A DNA stretch of 9,967 nucleotides from Pseudomonadales bacterium. GTDB taxonomy: Bacteria; Pseudomonadota; Gammaproteobacteria; Pseudomonadales; Azotimanducaceae. The notes beneath the pieces are model-generated. The model saw only the letters and a list, made by a program, of their open reading frames with translations, made no database searches and was not told where the DNA came from. The stretch spans positions 1 through 9,967 of the forward strand of contig JAPKEK010000044.1 in the NCBI GenBank assembly GCA_028822125.1. Direction: 5' to 3'. How positions within the stretch are numbered: position 1 is the first letter of the stretch; each line of letters begins with the position of its first letter. Positions 1 through 8,600 of this stretch are shown here, one piece after another. The position numbers and the translations under genes are program-made.

Positions 1-659
1 TGTCCATATTTACCATCATTGGCCTGGCATCAAATCAGATGCTAAGAACGGCATTAGCTATTCATGACCAGGTTGAGGTCAGAAGCGCTGACTATCTCGC
101 TCTGGTAAAGGCAATAACCGTGCTCGAAAGAGATATATCACAGTTTGTTCCCAGGGGAATTAGAGATGAGTTTGGTGATTATCAACCTGCCCTGGCAATA
201 AACAATGGGGCCTTTTCGCTTGAGTTGACCCGAACCGGCTGGCGTAATCCTGTGGGGTTTCCCAGAAGCAGTCTACAACGAGTCGCCTACAGTCTTGCTG
301 ACCAGACCTTGAGCCGGCATTTCTGGCTGGTTTTAGATAGAGCGGAGGATTCTCAGTTTATAAGCCAGGAAATACTATCGGGTGTGATGGACTTTCAGAT
401 CAGTGTTATTGACGTTGACGGTAACAGGGAGGCTTTTTTTGAACAGGAAACCGATGGCAATGTTTTACCACTGGGCATTGAACTCAGGATTAGCACAGAA
501 CAGTTTGGTGACCTGCTGAGAGTCTATGATTTACCGGAAACGATCCAGGCGATGAACCAGGTTCCTGTTGAAAATCCGGATTCTGAAGATGCTGAGCCGT
601 TACCAGAACCGGCAGATGCTCAACCACCAAACACCCGGCGGCCAGAGGTGTCGGGATGA
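1..659 (+). CDS. gspJ: Type II secretion minor pseudopilin GspJ, 5'-truncated
   Basis: Minor pseudopilin of the type II secretion system. In the known complex GspJ joins GspI and GspK at the tip of the periplasmic pseudopilus. The reading frame is open from the first bases (codon phase from position 3), so the start, the prepilin leader and the first part of the hydrophobic helix lie outside the window. The visible N-terminus (SIFTIIGLASNQML) is the second half of that helix. The family core follows: LERDISQFVPRGIRDEFGD, then LELTRTGWRNP with SLQRVAYSL, then FWLVLDRAEDS. The methionine at position 39 lies inside the helix and is not the real start. The last roughly 30 residues are rich in Pro, Glu and Asp and look disordered. 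The stop overlaps the gspK start as ATGA. The identification is by recalled family motifs and order in the operon. Confidence 0.93.
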   Translation, partial: SIFTIIGLASNQMLRTALAIHDQVEVRSADYLALVKAITVLERDISQFVPRGIRDEFGDYQPALAINNGAFSLELTRTGWRNPVGFPRSSLQRVAYSLADQTLSRHFWLVLDRAEDSQFISQEILSGVMDFQISVIDVDGNREAFFEQETDGNVLPLGIELRISTEQFGDLLRVYDLPETIQAMNQVPVENPDSEDAEPLPEPADAQPPNTRRPEVSG

Positions 660-1654
660 CACGGCTTGTTTCGAGACCTCACGCAAATGCAGGGGTGGCA
701 TTAATTACAGTTCTATTGGTGGTGGTGATCGCCACCGTATTGGGCATTTCAACGGCAAAAAAACAGCGCATGACGATCCAAAGCTCCAGCCATTTTTTTA
801 CCCGTGCCCAGGCAAGATATTTTGCCCTTGGCGGAGAGGAATTCGCCCGTCAGATACTGCACAAAGATTTTGTTACTCAACCGCAATGGGATTCCCTCGA
901 CGAACCCTGGGCCGAACCCAATATGTTCTTTGAATTTGAAGGCGGCGATATAAATCTGAATATCATCGACCTTCAGGGTCGGTTAAATGTTAACGGCCTG
1001 ATAGGCAAAGGGCAGAAGGTGATTCAGTCCAGAGCCAGAATCAGTCTGTTAACCAGTCAACTGGGTGCGGACCCAGCCTGGTTGGACAAACTAGTCGACT
1101 GGAGTGATATTGATACTGCGGCCAGCCCACTGGGGGCAGAGGATTATGATTATCTGGGGCTTACGCCAGCTTACAGAACCAGTAGCCAGCCTTTAGCCGA
1201 TCTTTCTGAGCTGAGGTTATTGCTGGGCTTCTCTAACGAGGCTTTCTTCAGTCTCAAGGATCATCTTGCGGTTCTCCCTGATGCCTATAGTGATTTGAAC
1301 GTGAATACCTGTTCGGGTTTGGTCCTGCAGACCCTGGCCACTGGCCTCAGCCTTGAACAGGCCGATTCAATACTGGCTACTAGAACAACCCAGGGCGCCT
1401 TTGTATCCGTTGAGGCTTTTCTGCAACAGCCTGAATTGGCCGGGTTGGGGGTAAAACAAGAAGGTCTTAGTGTACAATCAAGGTTTTTTGAGGTGAAGGT
1501 CCGGGCCAGATTCGAAGATCAGATTGCTTATTTAACGAGCATCCTGCATCGTGATCCAGTGACCGGTGCTATAGCCGTCGTGGGTAGGAATAGCGGTGAG
1601 AAATTCTTAATGGGTACTGGCATCACGCAACCGGTAGAGAACAGTGATGGTTGA
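656..1654 (+). CDS. gspK: Type II secretion minor pseudopilin GspK
   Basis: Large minor pseudopilin (332 aa) that caps the type II pseudopilus with GspI and GspJ. A short basic leader ends at Gly13, followed by the hydrophobic helix VALITVLLVVVIATVLG. If GspO cleaves after Gly13, the fifth mature residue is Thr, not the Glu of other pseudopilins; this is a known hallmark of GspK. Further family features are AQARYFALGGEEFA (51-64), WDSLDEPWAEP (78-88), the IIDLQGRLNVNGL block (103-115), DWSDID (148-153) and GAEDYDYLGLTPAYR (160-174). The SELRLLLGF block (184-192) and LNVNT (214-218) belong to the helical domain. The ATG overlaps the gspJ stop as ATGA. A ribosome binding site (GAGG, 645-648) lies 7 bases upstream and fixes the start. 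The 3' end overlaps gspL. Confidence 0.96.
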   Translation: MTRLVSRPHANAGVALITVLLVVVIATVLGISTAKKQRMTIQSSSHFFTRAQARYFALGGEEFARQILHKDFVTQPQWDSLDEPWAEPNMFFEFEGGDINLNIIDLQGRLNVNGLIGKGQKVIQSRARISLLTSQLGADPAWLDKLVDWSDIDTAASPLGAEDYDYLGLTPAYRTSSQPLADLSELRLLLGFSNEAFFSLKDHLAVLPDAYSDLNVNTCSGLVLQTLATGLSLEQADSILATRTTQGAFVSVEAFLQQPELAGLGVKQEGLSVQSRFFEVKVRARFEDQIAYLTSILHRDPVTGAIAVVGRNSGEKFLMGTGITQPVENSDG

Positions 1655-2870
1655 AAATCTAACAGTCCGATTCTTCCCTGATTCAGTGGACTGGATCTTC
1701 CAGGATAAGAATGGCAGATGCCTGTCCTCTGGCAAAGGACAACTTGAAGAGATATCTGTAGATCAGCCGTTAGAAGAGGTTTCGTTTAAGGTAAGCGGTA
1801 TACTCGCAGGAGAACAGGTTCTACTGACCTCTATTACGGTTCCCTCCAAGCCTACCCGGCAGATTATTCAGGCAGTGCCCTATTTGGCAGAAGAACAACT
1901 TGCCAGTGATGTCGAAGATTGTTTCTTTGCGATAGGAAAAAGAACGGGCGATGAATTAAATATTGCGGTGGTAGATCGGGCATGGTTTGAAAGCATTCTG
2001 GACTCGCTTAAAGCGGTCAATTTGTCTCCTCTGGTCATGGCTGTTGAGACTGACCTGTTGAGCTTGCCTGATCAGAGCGCTATTTATATCGATGCTGAAA
2101 GGGCTCACTTGCTGCTATCTGCTCGAAAAGGCTTAAGCACAGAAATAGATCAGCTTAGTCAGTTGGTCACATTAACCTCGTCTGAATTAACCGAAACCGT
2201 GAGCGTTGTTCGGTTTGCCGATGATCACCCAAAAGTAGAGCTTGTGCTTGATGAAATCGCAACGCTGGATACTTTGAACCTGGTTCACGAGAGTCAGCCG
2301 GGCAGTTGCCTTGAATATATGGCTAATCGCATTAATTCAAGCAGCCTCGATATGCTCCAGGGTCCGTATGCAGTACGTAAAAAGCAAAACGGGTCTGGCA
2401 GTTGGCTTAAGACTGTCGTGTGGGCAGCGATGGGTGTGTTGCTATTTCAGTTCTGTTTGATGTTGGCTGAAGGCATTTACATCAATAATCAGGCCGAGGC
2501 GCTTGCGATTGAAAGTGAAAAGCTGTACCGCTCGGTATATCCCAATGATAAGAATATCAGTAATATGCGTCGCCGTTGGAATGGCCATTTAGGGCAGGTT
2601 AAACCATTTGCAAAAACAGGTTTTATAGCATTATTAAGTCAGGCCGCAGCACCCATCAGAGCCAATGGTCTGGAGATTCAGAACATTAACTATAACGAAA
2701 GCCGTGGGGATCTGGTTTTTCAGTTAGAAGCGCAGCGTAGTGAACAATTGATGCTCTACGTCGAGCGCCTGTCTGATCAAGGCATGGATGCTGAAATAGG
2801 TACTATTTCCCAGGATGATGGCAGGGTTAGGGGCAGTATACGCATTCGCCCGGGTGGGGGTAGAAAGTGA
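1647..2870 (+). CDS. gspL: Type II secretion inner-membrane platform protein GspL
   Basis: Bitopic inner-membrane protein that connects the secretion ATPase GspE in the cytoplasm to GspM and the platform. The N-terminal half is the actin-like cytoplasmic domain, with the conserved VPYLAEEQLASDVEDCFFAIG region (about residue 78-98 counted from GTG). LQGPYAV (238-244) marks the end of this domain. One transmembrane helix covers about 257-277, and a periplasmic ferredoxin-like domain with LYRSVYPND (294-302) follows. Two starts are possible: GTG at 1644 immediately followed by ATG at 1647. I chose the ATG. Both overlap the gspK stop, so translation is probably coupled. The length of about 407 aa is normal. 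The C-terminus is basic and glycine-rich. The gspM GTG overlaps the stop. Confidence 0.93.
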   Translation: MVENLTVRFFPDSVDWIFQDKNGRCLSSGKGQLEEISVDQPLEEVSFKVSGILAGEQVLLTSITVPSKPTRQIIQAVPYLAEEQLASDVEDCFFAIGKRTGDELNIAVVDRAWFESILDSLKAVNLSPLVMAVETDLLSLPDQSAIYIDAERAHLLLSARKGLSTEIDQLSQLVTLTSSELTETVSVVRFADDHPKVELVLDEIATLDTLNLVHESQPGSCLEYMANRINSSSLDMLQGPYAVRKKQNGSGSWLKTVVWAAMGVLLFQFCLMLAEGIYINNQAEALAIESEKLYRSVYPNDKNISNMRRRWNGHLGQVKPFAKTGFIALLSQAAAPIRANGLEIQNINYNESRGDLVFQLEAQRSEQLMLYVERLSDQGMDAEIGTISQDDGRVRGSIRIRPGGGRK

Positions 2871-3358
2871 AGGACCGGTGGCTGACTCCGCTTCTGGGAA
2901 AATACTATACATTACCTGGGCGCGATCGAGGCATGATAACGGTGCTGACTGTTTTCCTGACAGTAGTCCTTATTTATTTGCTGGTTTGGACTCCAATGGA
3001 TGATTATCGGCAGCGAGGCCTGGAGGATCGCAATCGAAATCTGGAATTGCTTGAAATGATGCGCCGAACCGAAACCCAGGCACGCCAGAATACGACCTCC
3101 AAACGCCCCAGCACGACCGGCAAGAGTCTACTTTCCATCGTCTCCAGAGAGGCTCAGCGCCTGAATATAAAAGCAAACAGACTGCAGCCAGAAGGCCAGA
3201 ATGCCGTGAGCCTGTGGTTCGATAACATACCGTTTAGTGACTTGCTTGGTCTTTTAGAAAAAGTGCAGTCCGAGCATGGTGTTTCAGTGGAGCAAATTGT
3301 AATTGACCGTGGTGAAAATGGAGGTTCCGTCAGGGCAAGGCTGGTTCTTAAATCTTAA
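2867..3358 (+). CDS. gspM: Type II secretion inner-membrane platform protein GspM
   Basis: Small bitopic membrane protein (163 aa) that pairs with GspL in the inner-membrane platform. It has a short cytoplasmic N-terminus and one transmembrane helix (about 22-41), followed by the typical WTPMDDY exit. A charged stretch (about 45-75) is likely to be coiled, and a small C-terminal periplasmic domain (about 85-163) contains SLLSIVSREAQRLNIK and VSVEQIVIDRG. Sequence conservation in this family is low, so the identity rests on size, topology and position after gspL. The start is GTG, overlapping the gspL stop as GTGA; a G-rich run shortly upstream can serve as ribosome binding site. This is the last gsp gene here. 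Its TAA stop shares the sequence TTAA with the stop of the convergent MATE gene, leaving no room for a terminator between them. Confidence 0.9.
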   Translation: MKDRWLTPLLGKYYTLPGRDRGMITVLTVFLTVVLIYLLVWTPMDDYRQRGLEDRNRNLELLEMMRRTETQARQNTTSKRPSTTGKSLLSIVSREAQRLNIKANRLQPEGQNAVSLWFDNIPFSDLLGLLEKVQSEHGVSVEQIVIDRGENGGSVRARLVLKS

Positions 3359-4782
3359 TTGTACAGGGAACCTGAAGTAGACACGTTACCTGCAATTTCC
3401 TGCTCAAAATGCCTTCTCGATCTGGCCATCACTTTCTGATGCCAGTAAACAGCAAATACGCCCACCAGAATGTTTGCCAATGCGGTTGCTGCAAATACAC
3501 CGACATAGCCGTACAGGTAACTACCGACAAGGGCGAGCGGGACGTAGACGATCAACAGTCTGGCGATGGATAAAATCAGGGCTGGCATGGGTTGCCTGAG
3601 CGCGTTGAAAGCATGGTTGGCGACCGTAATCAATCCCATGAAACCAATAGAGATCGGGATAATATGCAGGAAGCTTACGGCAGTATCCATAAGGTCGGGA
3701 TCATCATTAATACTGCTAACGAAAAAGCTCGCACCAAACCACAAGACAATAGCTGCGATCAGTCCCCAGATAATACAGGCGGTATAGCAGATTGTCAGAG
3801 CTTGCTGGACTCTATCGAACTGTCGAGCTCCCCAGTTCTGTCCGACCAGAGGTACTACACTGGTGCTAATGCCAATGACAACCATTCCAGCTACAGCTTC
3901 TATTCTACTTGCTACGCCAAAACCAGCGACGATGTCCGTGCCGAATTGTGACAGCATCCAGGTGGCAAATGCGGTTGACAAGGGTTGGATAAGGTTTGTG
4001 GCAGCGGCCGGAATGCCCACCATGAGGATATGAGAGCTGGACTGATAAAAGTCCTGCAAAGAAGCATGCAGCAGAGCCTCTTTAATCAGATACCAGTAGG
4101 CTGCTAACAGCAGTTGCAACAGTGAGCCGATGACAAAGGCCCAGGCGGCCCCCATGAGCCCCAGGGCTGGAATACCCAACCAGCCAAATATGAGAAATGG
4201 GCCGACAATGACCTGAACTAGGGGTGCTGATGCCATGATGAAACCCGGATAGGTGGCATTGCCAAATGATCTGATCAAACCGTTAGAGACCATGGCAATG
4301 CCCATACAGGGAAATCCAATGAACCAGATATGTGAATAGTTAACCGCTAATGACAGAACGGTGCTTTGGGCACCTAGCCCACGAAAAACAGTCTCAGCAG
4401 CCAAATAGCCTGCGATTGAAATGGAGCAGGTAAACATCAGCACCAGGATGTAGCAGTGAGTGATGGTGCGGGCTGTTTTATCTCGGTTGGATTCGCCCAT
4501 TGCCTGCGCAATAATGGTCGACGCACCAATTCCGATACCTCGGGTGAGCGCATTCAAGGCCATCGTTATAGGGAACATATAAGTTATTGCTGCCAGTTGC
4601 TGCGTACCTAGCTGACCTACATAGACCAGCTCCACAAGCTGGCCCAGGGTCATCGCCAGGAAACCGAAGATCATCACCGTAGACAGATGAGCTACATGTC
4701 TTGCTATAGGCCCCCTGGTATAGGTAGCGTGTCTGGCAGGGTTGTTTTTAGCCACTTCTATTTGCAACCTAAATGCACTCAA
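3355..4782 (-). CDS. MATE family multidrug/cation antiporter
   Basis: Inner-membrane exporter of the MATE family (475 aa). Members pump drugs, dyes or metabolites out in exchange for sodium ions or protons. About twelve hydrophobic helices can be drawn, at roughly 34-57, 62-93, 107-129, 145-170, 178-200, 203-232, 251-273, 283-307, 325-353, 366-390, 400-420 and 423-447. Family marks include VELVYVGQLGTQQLAA (50-65), GIGIGASTIIAQAMGE (82-97) and GLIRSFGNATYP (168-179) in the first half, and VPLVGQNWGAR (310-320) in the second. The start is uncertain. The first usable codon is TTG at 4782 without a visible ribosome binding site, and GTG at 4755 is an alternative; the frame is open upstream to 4854 but has no ATG. 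No LexA box was seen upstream, so this is not supported as dinF. The substrate cannot be inferred. Confidence 0.92.
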   Translation of the reverse strand: MSAFRLQIEVAKNNPARHATYTRGPIARHVAHLSTVMIFGFLAMTLGQLVELVYVGQLGTQQLAAITYMFPITMALNALTRGIGIGASTIIAQAMGESNRDKTARTITHCYILVLMFTCSISIAGYLAAETVFRGLGAQSTVLSLAVNYSHIWFIGFPCMGIAMVSNGLIRSFGNATYPGFIMASAPLVQVIVGPFLIFGWLGIPALGLMGAAWAFVIGSLLQLLLAAYWYLIKEALLHASLQDFYQSSSHILMVGIPAAATNLIQPLSTAFATWMLSQFGTDIVAGFGVASRIEAVAGMVVIGISTSVVPLVGQNWGARQFDRVQQALTICYTACIIWGLIAAIVLWFGASFFVSSINDDPDLMDTAVSFLHIIPISIGFMGLITVANHAFNALRQPMPALILSIARLLIVYVPLALVGSYLYGYVGVFAATALANILVGVFAVYWHQKVMARSRRHFEQEIAGNVSTSGSLYN

Positions 4783-4881
4783 AACTACTATAACGGATAT
4801 TAACGACCCGGCAGATCTTTTTGAGTACGCTTGTAGTATATGCTTTGAGTTTTAGCTTCCTTGCTGTAGTGAAAATAACAA

Positions 4882-4956
4882 AAGTGTAGTTAGTAGAAGT
4901 GCAGTTAACAGAAGTACAGCTAATAGAAGCTCAGATAAGAGAAGTACAGGTAATAG
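4882..4956 (+). repeat. Five tandem copies of an imperfect 15-bp repeat
   Basis: Five contiguous 15-bp units begin at 4882, 4897, 4912, 4927 and 4942. The consensus is AAGTRCAGNTAANAG; every unit starts AAG and ends AG, with one to four differences from the consensus. The array ends 16 bp before the SDR start and therefore probably lies in the 5' leader or promoter of that gene. The reading frame in phase with the SDR gene is open across the whole array (stop at 4853-4855), but no ATG, GTG or TTG is present in that frame, so I treat the array as non-coding. Its function is unknown. Confidence 0.9.
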
Positions 4957-4972
4957 GATAGCGGAGCTATTT
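4957..4972 (+). promoter_or_regulatory. Ribosome binding site of the SDR gene inside a small hairpin
   Basis: GGAG at 4963-4966 lies 6 bases before the ATG and is the likely Shine-Dalgarno sequence. It is flanked by an inverted repeat, ATAGC (4958-4962) and GCTAT (4966-4970), with GGA as a 3-base loop. In RNA this short stem would partly hide the ribosome binding site. The Shine-Dalgarno call is solid; a regulatory role for the stem is inference. Confidence 0.6.
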
Positions 4973-5641
4973 ATGCGTATTTTGATCACAGGTGCAAGTC
5001 GTGGTATTGGCAGGGCATTGGTTAAACACTATGTTAAGACGGGTCACGAAGTCTGGGCAGGCTGTCGTAACCCGGAAGTATGGCAAGCCCCGGTAACAGC
5101 GCATCTTCACTCACTTAAGCTCGACGTCAGTAATCTGGAGATGATCCAGCAGGCAGCAGCGGGCATCGAGTCAGGTCTGGACTTGATAATCAATAATGCG
5201 GGTGTGGCTGGCGGCCGTGAACAGCCTTTTGGACTTTTGGATTACGATGCCTGGCAAGAAGCATTCGCCGTTAATACCCTCGGCCCGGTGAGAATAGCAG
5301 AAGCTTTCCTGGACCACCTTTCCAAATCCCAGCAGGGGAGGTTTGTCACTGTATCCAGCCAAATGGCATCAATGAGTAAACCCGGGAGAGGAGCCTACGG
5401 GTATCGATCAACCAAAGCAGCGGTCAATAAGGTGATGCAACTGTTAACTGAGGACATGAAAAATTATTCAATTGCCTGTCTGACACTGCATCCTGGCTGG
5501 GTTCGCACCGATATGGGTGGAAGTCGAGCGGATATCAGCGTCGAACAAAGCGTCATAGGTATGTGTCAGGTCATTGAAAACCTGAATATGGCGAACACTG
5601 GAAGTTTTAGAACCTGGCAAGGTGATGTTCACCCCTGGTAG
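4973..5641 (+). CDS. Short-chain dehydrogenase/reductase, C-factor-like
   Basis: Cytoplasmic NAD(P)-dependent oxidoreductase of the classical SDR family (222 aa, slightly short for the family). The Rossmann nucleotide-binding motif TGASRGIG is at residues 6-13, directly after the start. Asp51-Val52, NNAG (74-77) and Asn101 follow. The catalytic set is complete: Ser128 or Ser129 in VTVSSQ, Tyr144 and Lys148 in YRSTK. The HPGWVRTDMGG stretch (173-183) after the sixth strand is typical of the C-factor (CsgA)-like subgroup. Arg10 in the glycine motif and the CRN stretch (31-33) after the second strand would fit NADPH preference; this is inference. The start is supported by GGAG 6 bases upstream and by the fold beginning at MRILITG. 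The gene is convergent with dnaE2, 40 bp away. The substrate is unknown. Confidence 0.93.
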   Translation: MRILITGASRGIGRALVKHYVKTGHEVWAGCRNPEVWQAPVTAHLHSLKLDVSNLEMIQQAAAGIESGLDLIINNAGVAGGREQPFGLLDYDAWQEAFAVNTLGPVRIAEAFLDHLSKSQQGRFVTVSSQMASMSKPGRGAYGYRSTKAAVNKVMQLLTEDMKNYSIACLTLHPGWVRTDMGGSRADISVEQSVIGMCQVIENLNMANTGSFRTWQGDVHPW

Positions 5642-5681
5642 GTCTATCAATGCTGTGATGGGTGGTCTTGCCTGTGTTGTC

Positions 5682-8600
5682 TTAATGAAAATCTCGAGAT
5701 TTTAGCGAAAAATTTTCAAGTAATCCGCTGTAGTCCTGAATAGTTCCAGCAACTACGTGGATAACAGATGCTTGCCTCTCGATGATCCCTTTTATTTTCA
5801 ATAGCCGACCTCGTAATACGGCGGCCCGAAAGCGTTCCAGCATGTTGCTCCATATCACGATATTGATGTTGTTTGTTTCATCTTCGAGTGTCAGGAAGAT
5901 CACGCCAGTCGCAGTCGAGGGCCTTTGCCTGCCAGTGACCAGCCCGGCAACTTGGACAAACCGACCATGTTGAATAAGTGCTAGTTCTGAGGCTTTTTTA
6001 CAGTATTTAAGGTTATTTTCCTGCTCCCTGAGAATGGCCATAGGGTGCCGTCCTAAACTCAGGCCGAGGCTTTCATAATCAGCGCGCAGGTCAGCTGTTT
6101 CTGGCGGTGCTTTTAGATTAACGTGGTCCTGCCGTTCGGTAACAAGGGAGGCTTCAAGCAATGGTGGCCGAGGTATGATTCCGGTTGCCTGCCAATGGCT
6201 CTGATAACGATTCCCGGATAAGGATTTAAATGCACCTGCTTCAACAAGACGGCCCATTTCTCCCTGATCGAGGTGGGCCTTCGCCGCTATATCTGACAGG
6301 CTTTTAATGGTGTGTATTTTTCGGGCTTCCACAATACGAAGCGCAGTGGTTGCCCTTAAACCCTTTATCCGCTCTAAACCCAGGCGGATAGCCGGCTGCC
6401 TAGCATGACGTTGGATGCTTGACCGGGGGACTGCCTTTTTAGCGTATTCCAGTGAACAGTCCCAGTGGCTATGCAGGATATCCACTGGACGGACTTCAAT
6501 ATGGTGGCGGGTGGCATCCTGCACCAGCTGTGATGGGCTGTAAAACCCCATGGGCTGGCTGTTTAATAAGCCGCAATAGAAAGCCGCCGGGTGGTGACAT
6601 TTTAGCCATGCTGAAAAATAAACTAAAAGCGCAAAGCTGGCTGCATGAGATTCTGGAAAACCATAATCACCGAAGCCTTTGATTTGTTCGAATATCCGCT
6701 CGGCAAAGTGCTGGTCGTGACCCCGGTCGAGCATCCCATTAATTAGTTTATTTTGGAAATGTTCGAGCCCCCCTTTTCTTTTCCAGGCAGCCATTGCCCT
6801 GCGTAGTTGATCGGCCTCACCGGGAGTGAAACCAGCGGCGACTACAGCGAGTTTAATGACCTGTTCCTGGAAAATGGGAACCCCGAGGGTGCGTTCCAAG
6901 ACCGCCTTTACCGCATCATTTGCATAGCTGACGGCTTCGTCGCCATTGCGTCTTTTTAAATAGGGATGAACCATTTTGCCCTGGATGGGGCCGGGCCTGA
7001 CGATGGCGACCTGGATCACCAGGTCATAGAATTTTGTAGGCTTCAGTCTTGGTAACATGGCTATCTGGGCTCGTGATTCAACCTGAAAGACGCCGATGCT
7101 ATCTCCCTGTTGGAGCATTTGATAAGTCAACGGGTCTTCGGCAGGAATATCAGCCAGCGTGAGCGTTGATCCCTGTTGCTGATTGATCAGGTCAAGGGAT
7201 TTTCTGATGGAGGAGAGCATGCCCAGTGCTAGCACATCAATTTTAAGCAGGCCAAGCGCTTCAAGGTCATCTTTATCCCATTGGATAATGGTTCGTTCCG
7301 GCATGGCTGCATTTTCAAGAGGAACCAGCTGGGATAGCGGGCCGCTGGAAATAACGAAGCCACCGACATGCTGTGATAAGTGTCTTGGGAAGCCGAGGAT
7401 CTGCTGAATTAGCTCGGCAAATTGATTGACAACTCTATTGCGAGAGCTGATCCCGGCTTCTTCAAATCGTTCCAGTAACGAGGTTTTTTTGTCCCACCAG
7501 GATACAGTTTTGGCTAACTTATCAATCAGGTGGGTATCTAACCCCATGGCTTTGCCCACATCTCTGATAGCACTTTTGGGCCTGTAGGTGATCACTGTCG
7601 CTGCCAGGGCTGCACGGTGCCGACCGTATTTTTTATAAATATACTGAATGACTTCTTCCCGTCTTTCGTGTTCGAAGTCAACGTCGATATCAGGGGGTTC
7701 ATTGCGTTCTTTGGAGATAAAACGCTCAAATAACAAATTAATTTTTGCAGGGTTTACTTCAGTGATTCCCAGGCAGTAACAAACGGCACTATTAGCAGCT
7801 GATCCTCTTCCCTGGCAAAGGATACCCTGGGTTTTTGCAAACTGGACAATATCAAATACGGTGAGGAAGTAGTATTCGTAGTGTAGCGACGCTATTAATT
7901 GTAATTCTTTGTCAATTTGTAATTGAACTGTTGCCTGTATTCCCCCGGGCCAACGTTTTAGCGCGCCGGCCCGAGTTAACTGGAGAAGATGCTGCGTTGC
8001 TGTTTTGCCTTCAGGGACCAGTTCTTCCGGGTATTCATAGCGAAGCTCATCTAAAGAAAAATGGCACTGGTTAATTATGGTTAGCGTATTTTCCAATAGG
8101 GATGGAGGATAAAGTCGTTGTATGGCAGAGATAGTACGGAGGTGCTTTTCATTATTTTTTTGCAGTAGGCGCCCTGCCATTTTGATAGATACACCTAGTT
8201 TGATGGCAGTTAAAGTATCGAGTAATGGCTTTCTGTCGGGACTGTGCATGTGAACATCACCACAGGCTAGCATGGGTAGGGAGATGTCTTTGGCTAAATC
8301 GAGAATGCGCTGCTTGGTTTTTAAATCCTGGCCATCGAGAAAAATTTCCAGGCCAAGCCAGAGGCGTTCGGGGAACCACGCTTTGAGGGTATTCCCATAG
8401 GTGCGATTTTTGTCCTGGTCCGTAGCAGGCAGCCAGATAATGATAATCTGGTCCGTTGCAGCCTGCAGGTCTTTTAACCACAGGGTGTAGTAACCCTTAT
8501 CTGCTCGGCGCCTGGCTCGACTGATAAGGCTGCAAATTTGCCCGTAACCAGTACGATTCCGCGCTAGCATGACAATTTTGATATCTTCTTCGAGGGTGAA

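Noticed and set aside
2815..3003. Short open frames on other phases and strands inside gspL/gspM, dnaE2 and the MATE gene.
   Set aside because: They overlap well-supported genes, have no family motifs or ribosome binding sites, and are expected by chance.
3355..4782. Reading the MATE gene as dinF, since dinF is an SOS-linked MATE gene in E. coli and an SOS gene is nearby.
   Set aside because: No LexA box was seen in its upstream spacer, lexA is not adjacent, and family motifs alone do not separate DinF from other MATE groups.
4882..4956. An iteron-type replication origin for the 15-bp array.
   Set aside because: There is no replication initiator gene, and the neighbours are ordinary chromosomal genes; no DnaA box lies close to this array.
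5756..5764. A near-match to a DnaA box (TTATCCACG on the minus strand) inside dnaE2.
   Set aside because: It has one mismatch at the last position and lies within conserved coding sequence of the OB-fold region, far from the spacer, so chance is the simplest explanation.
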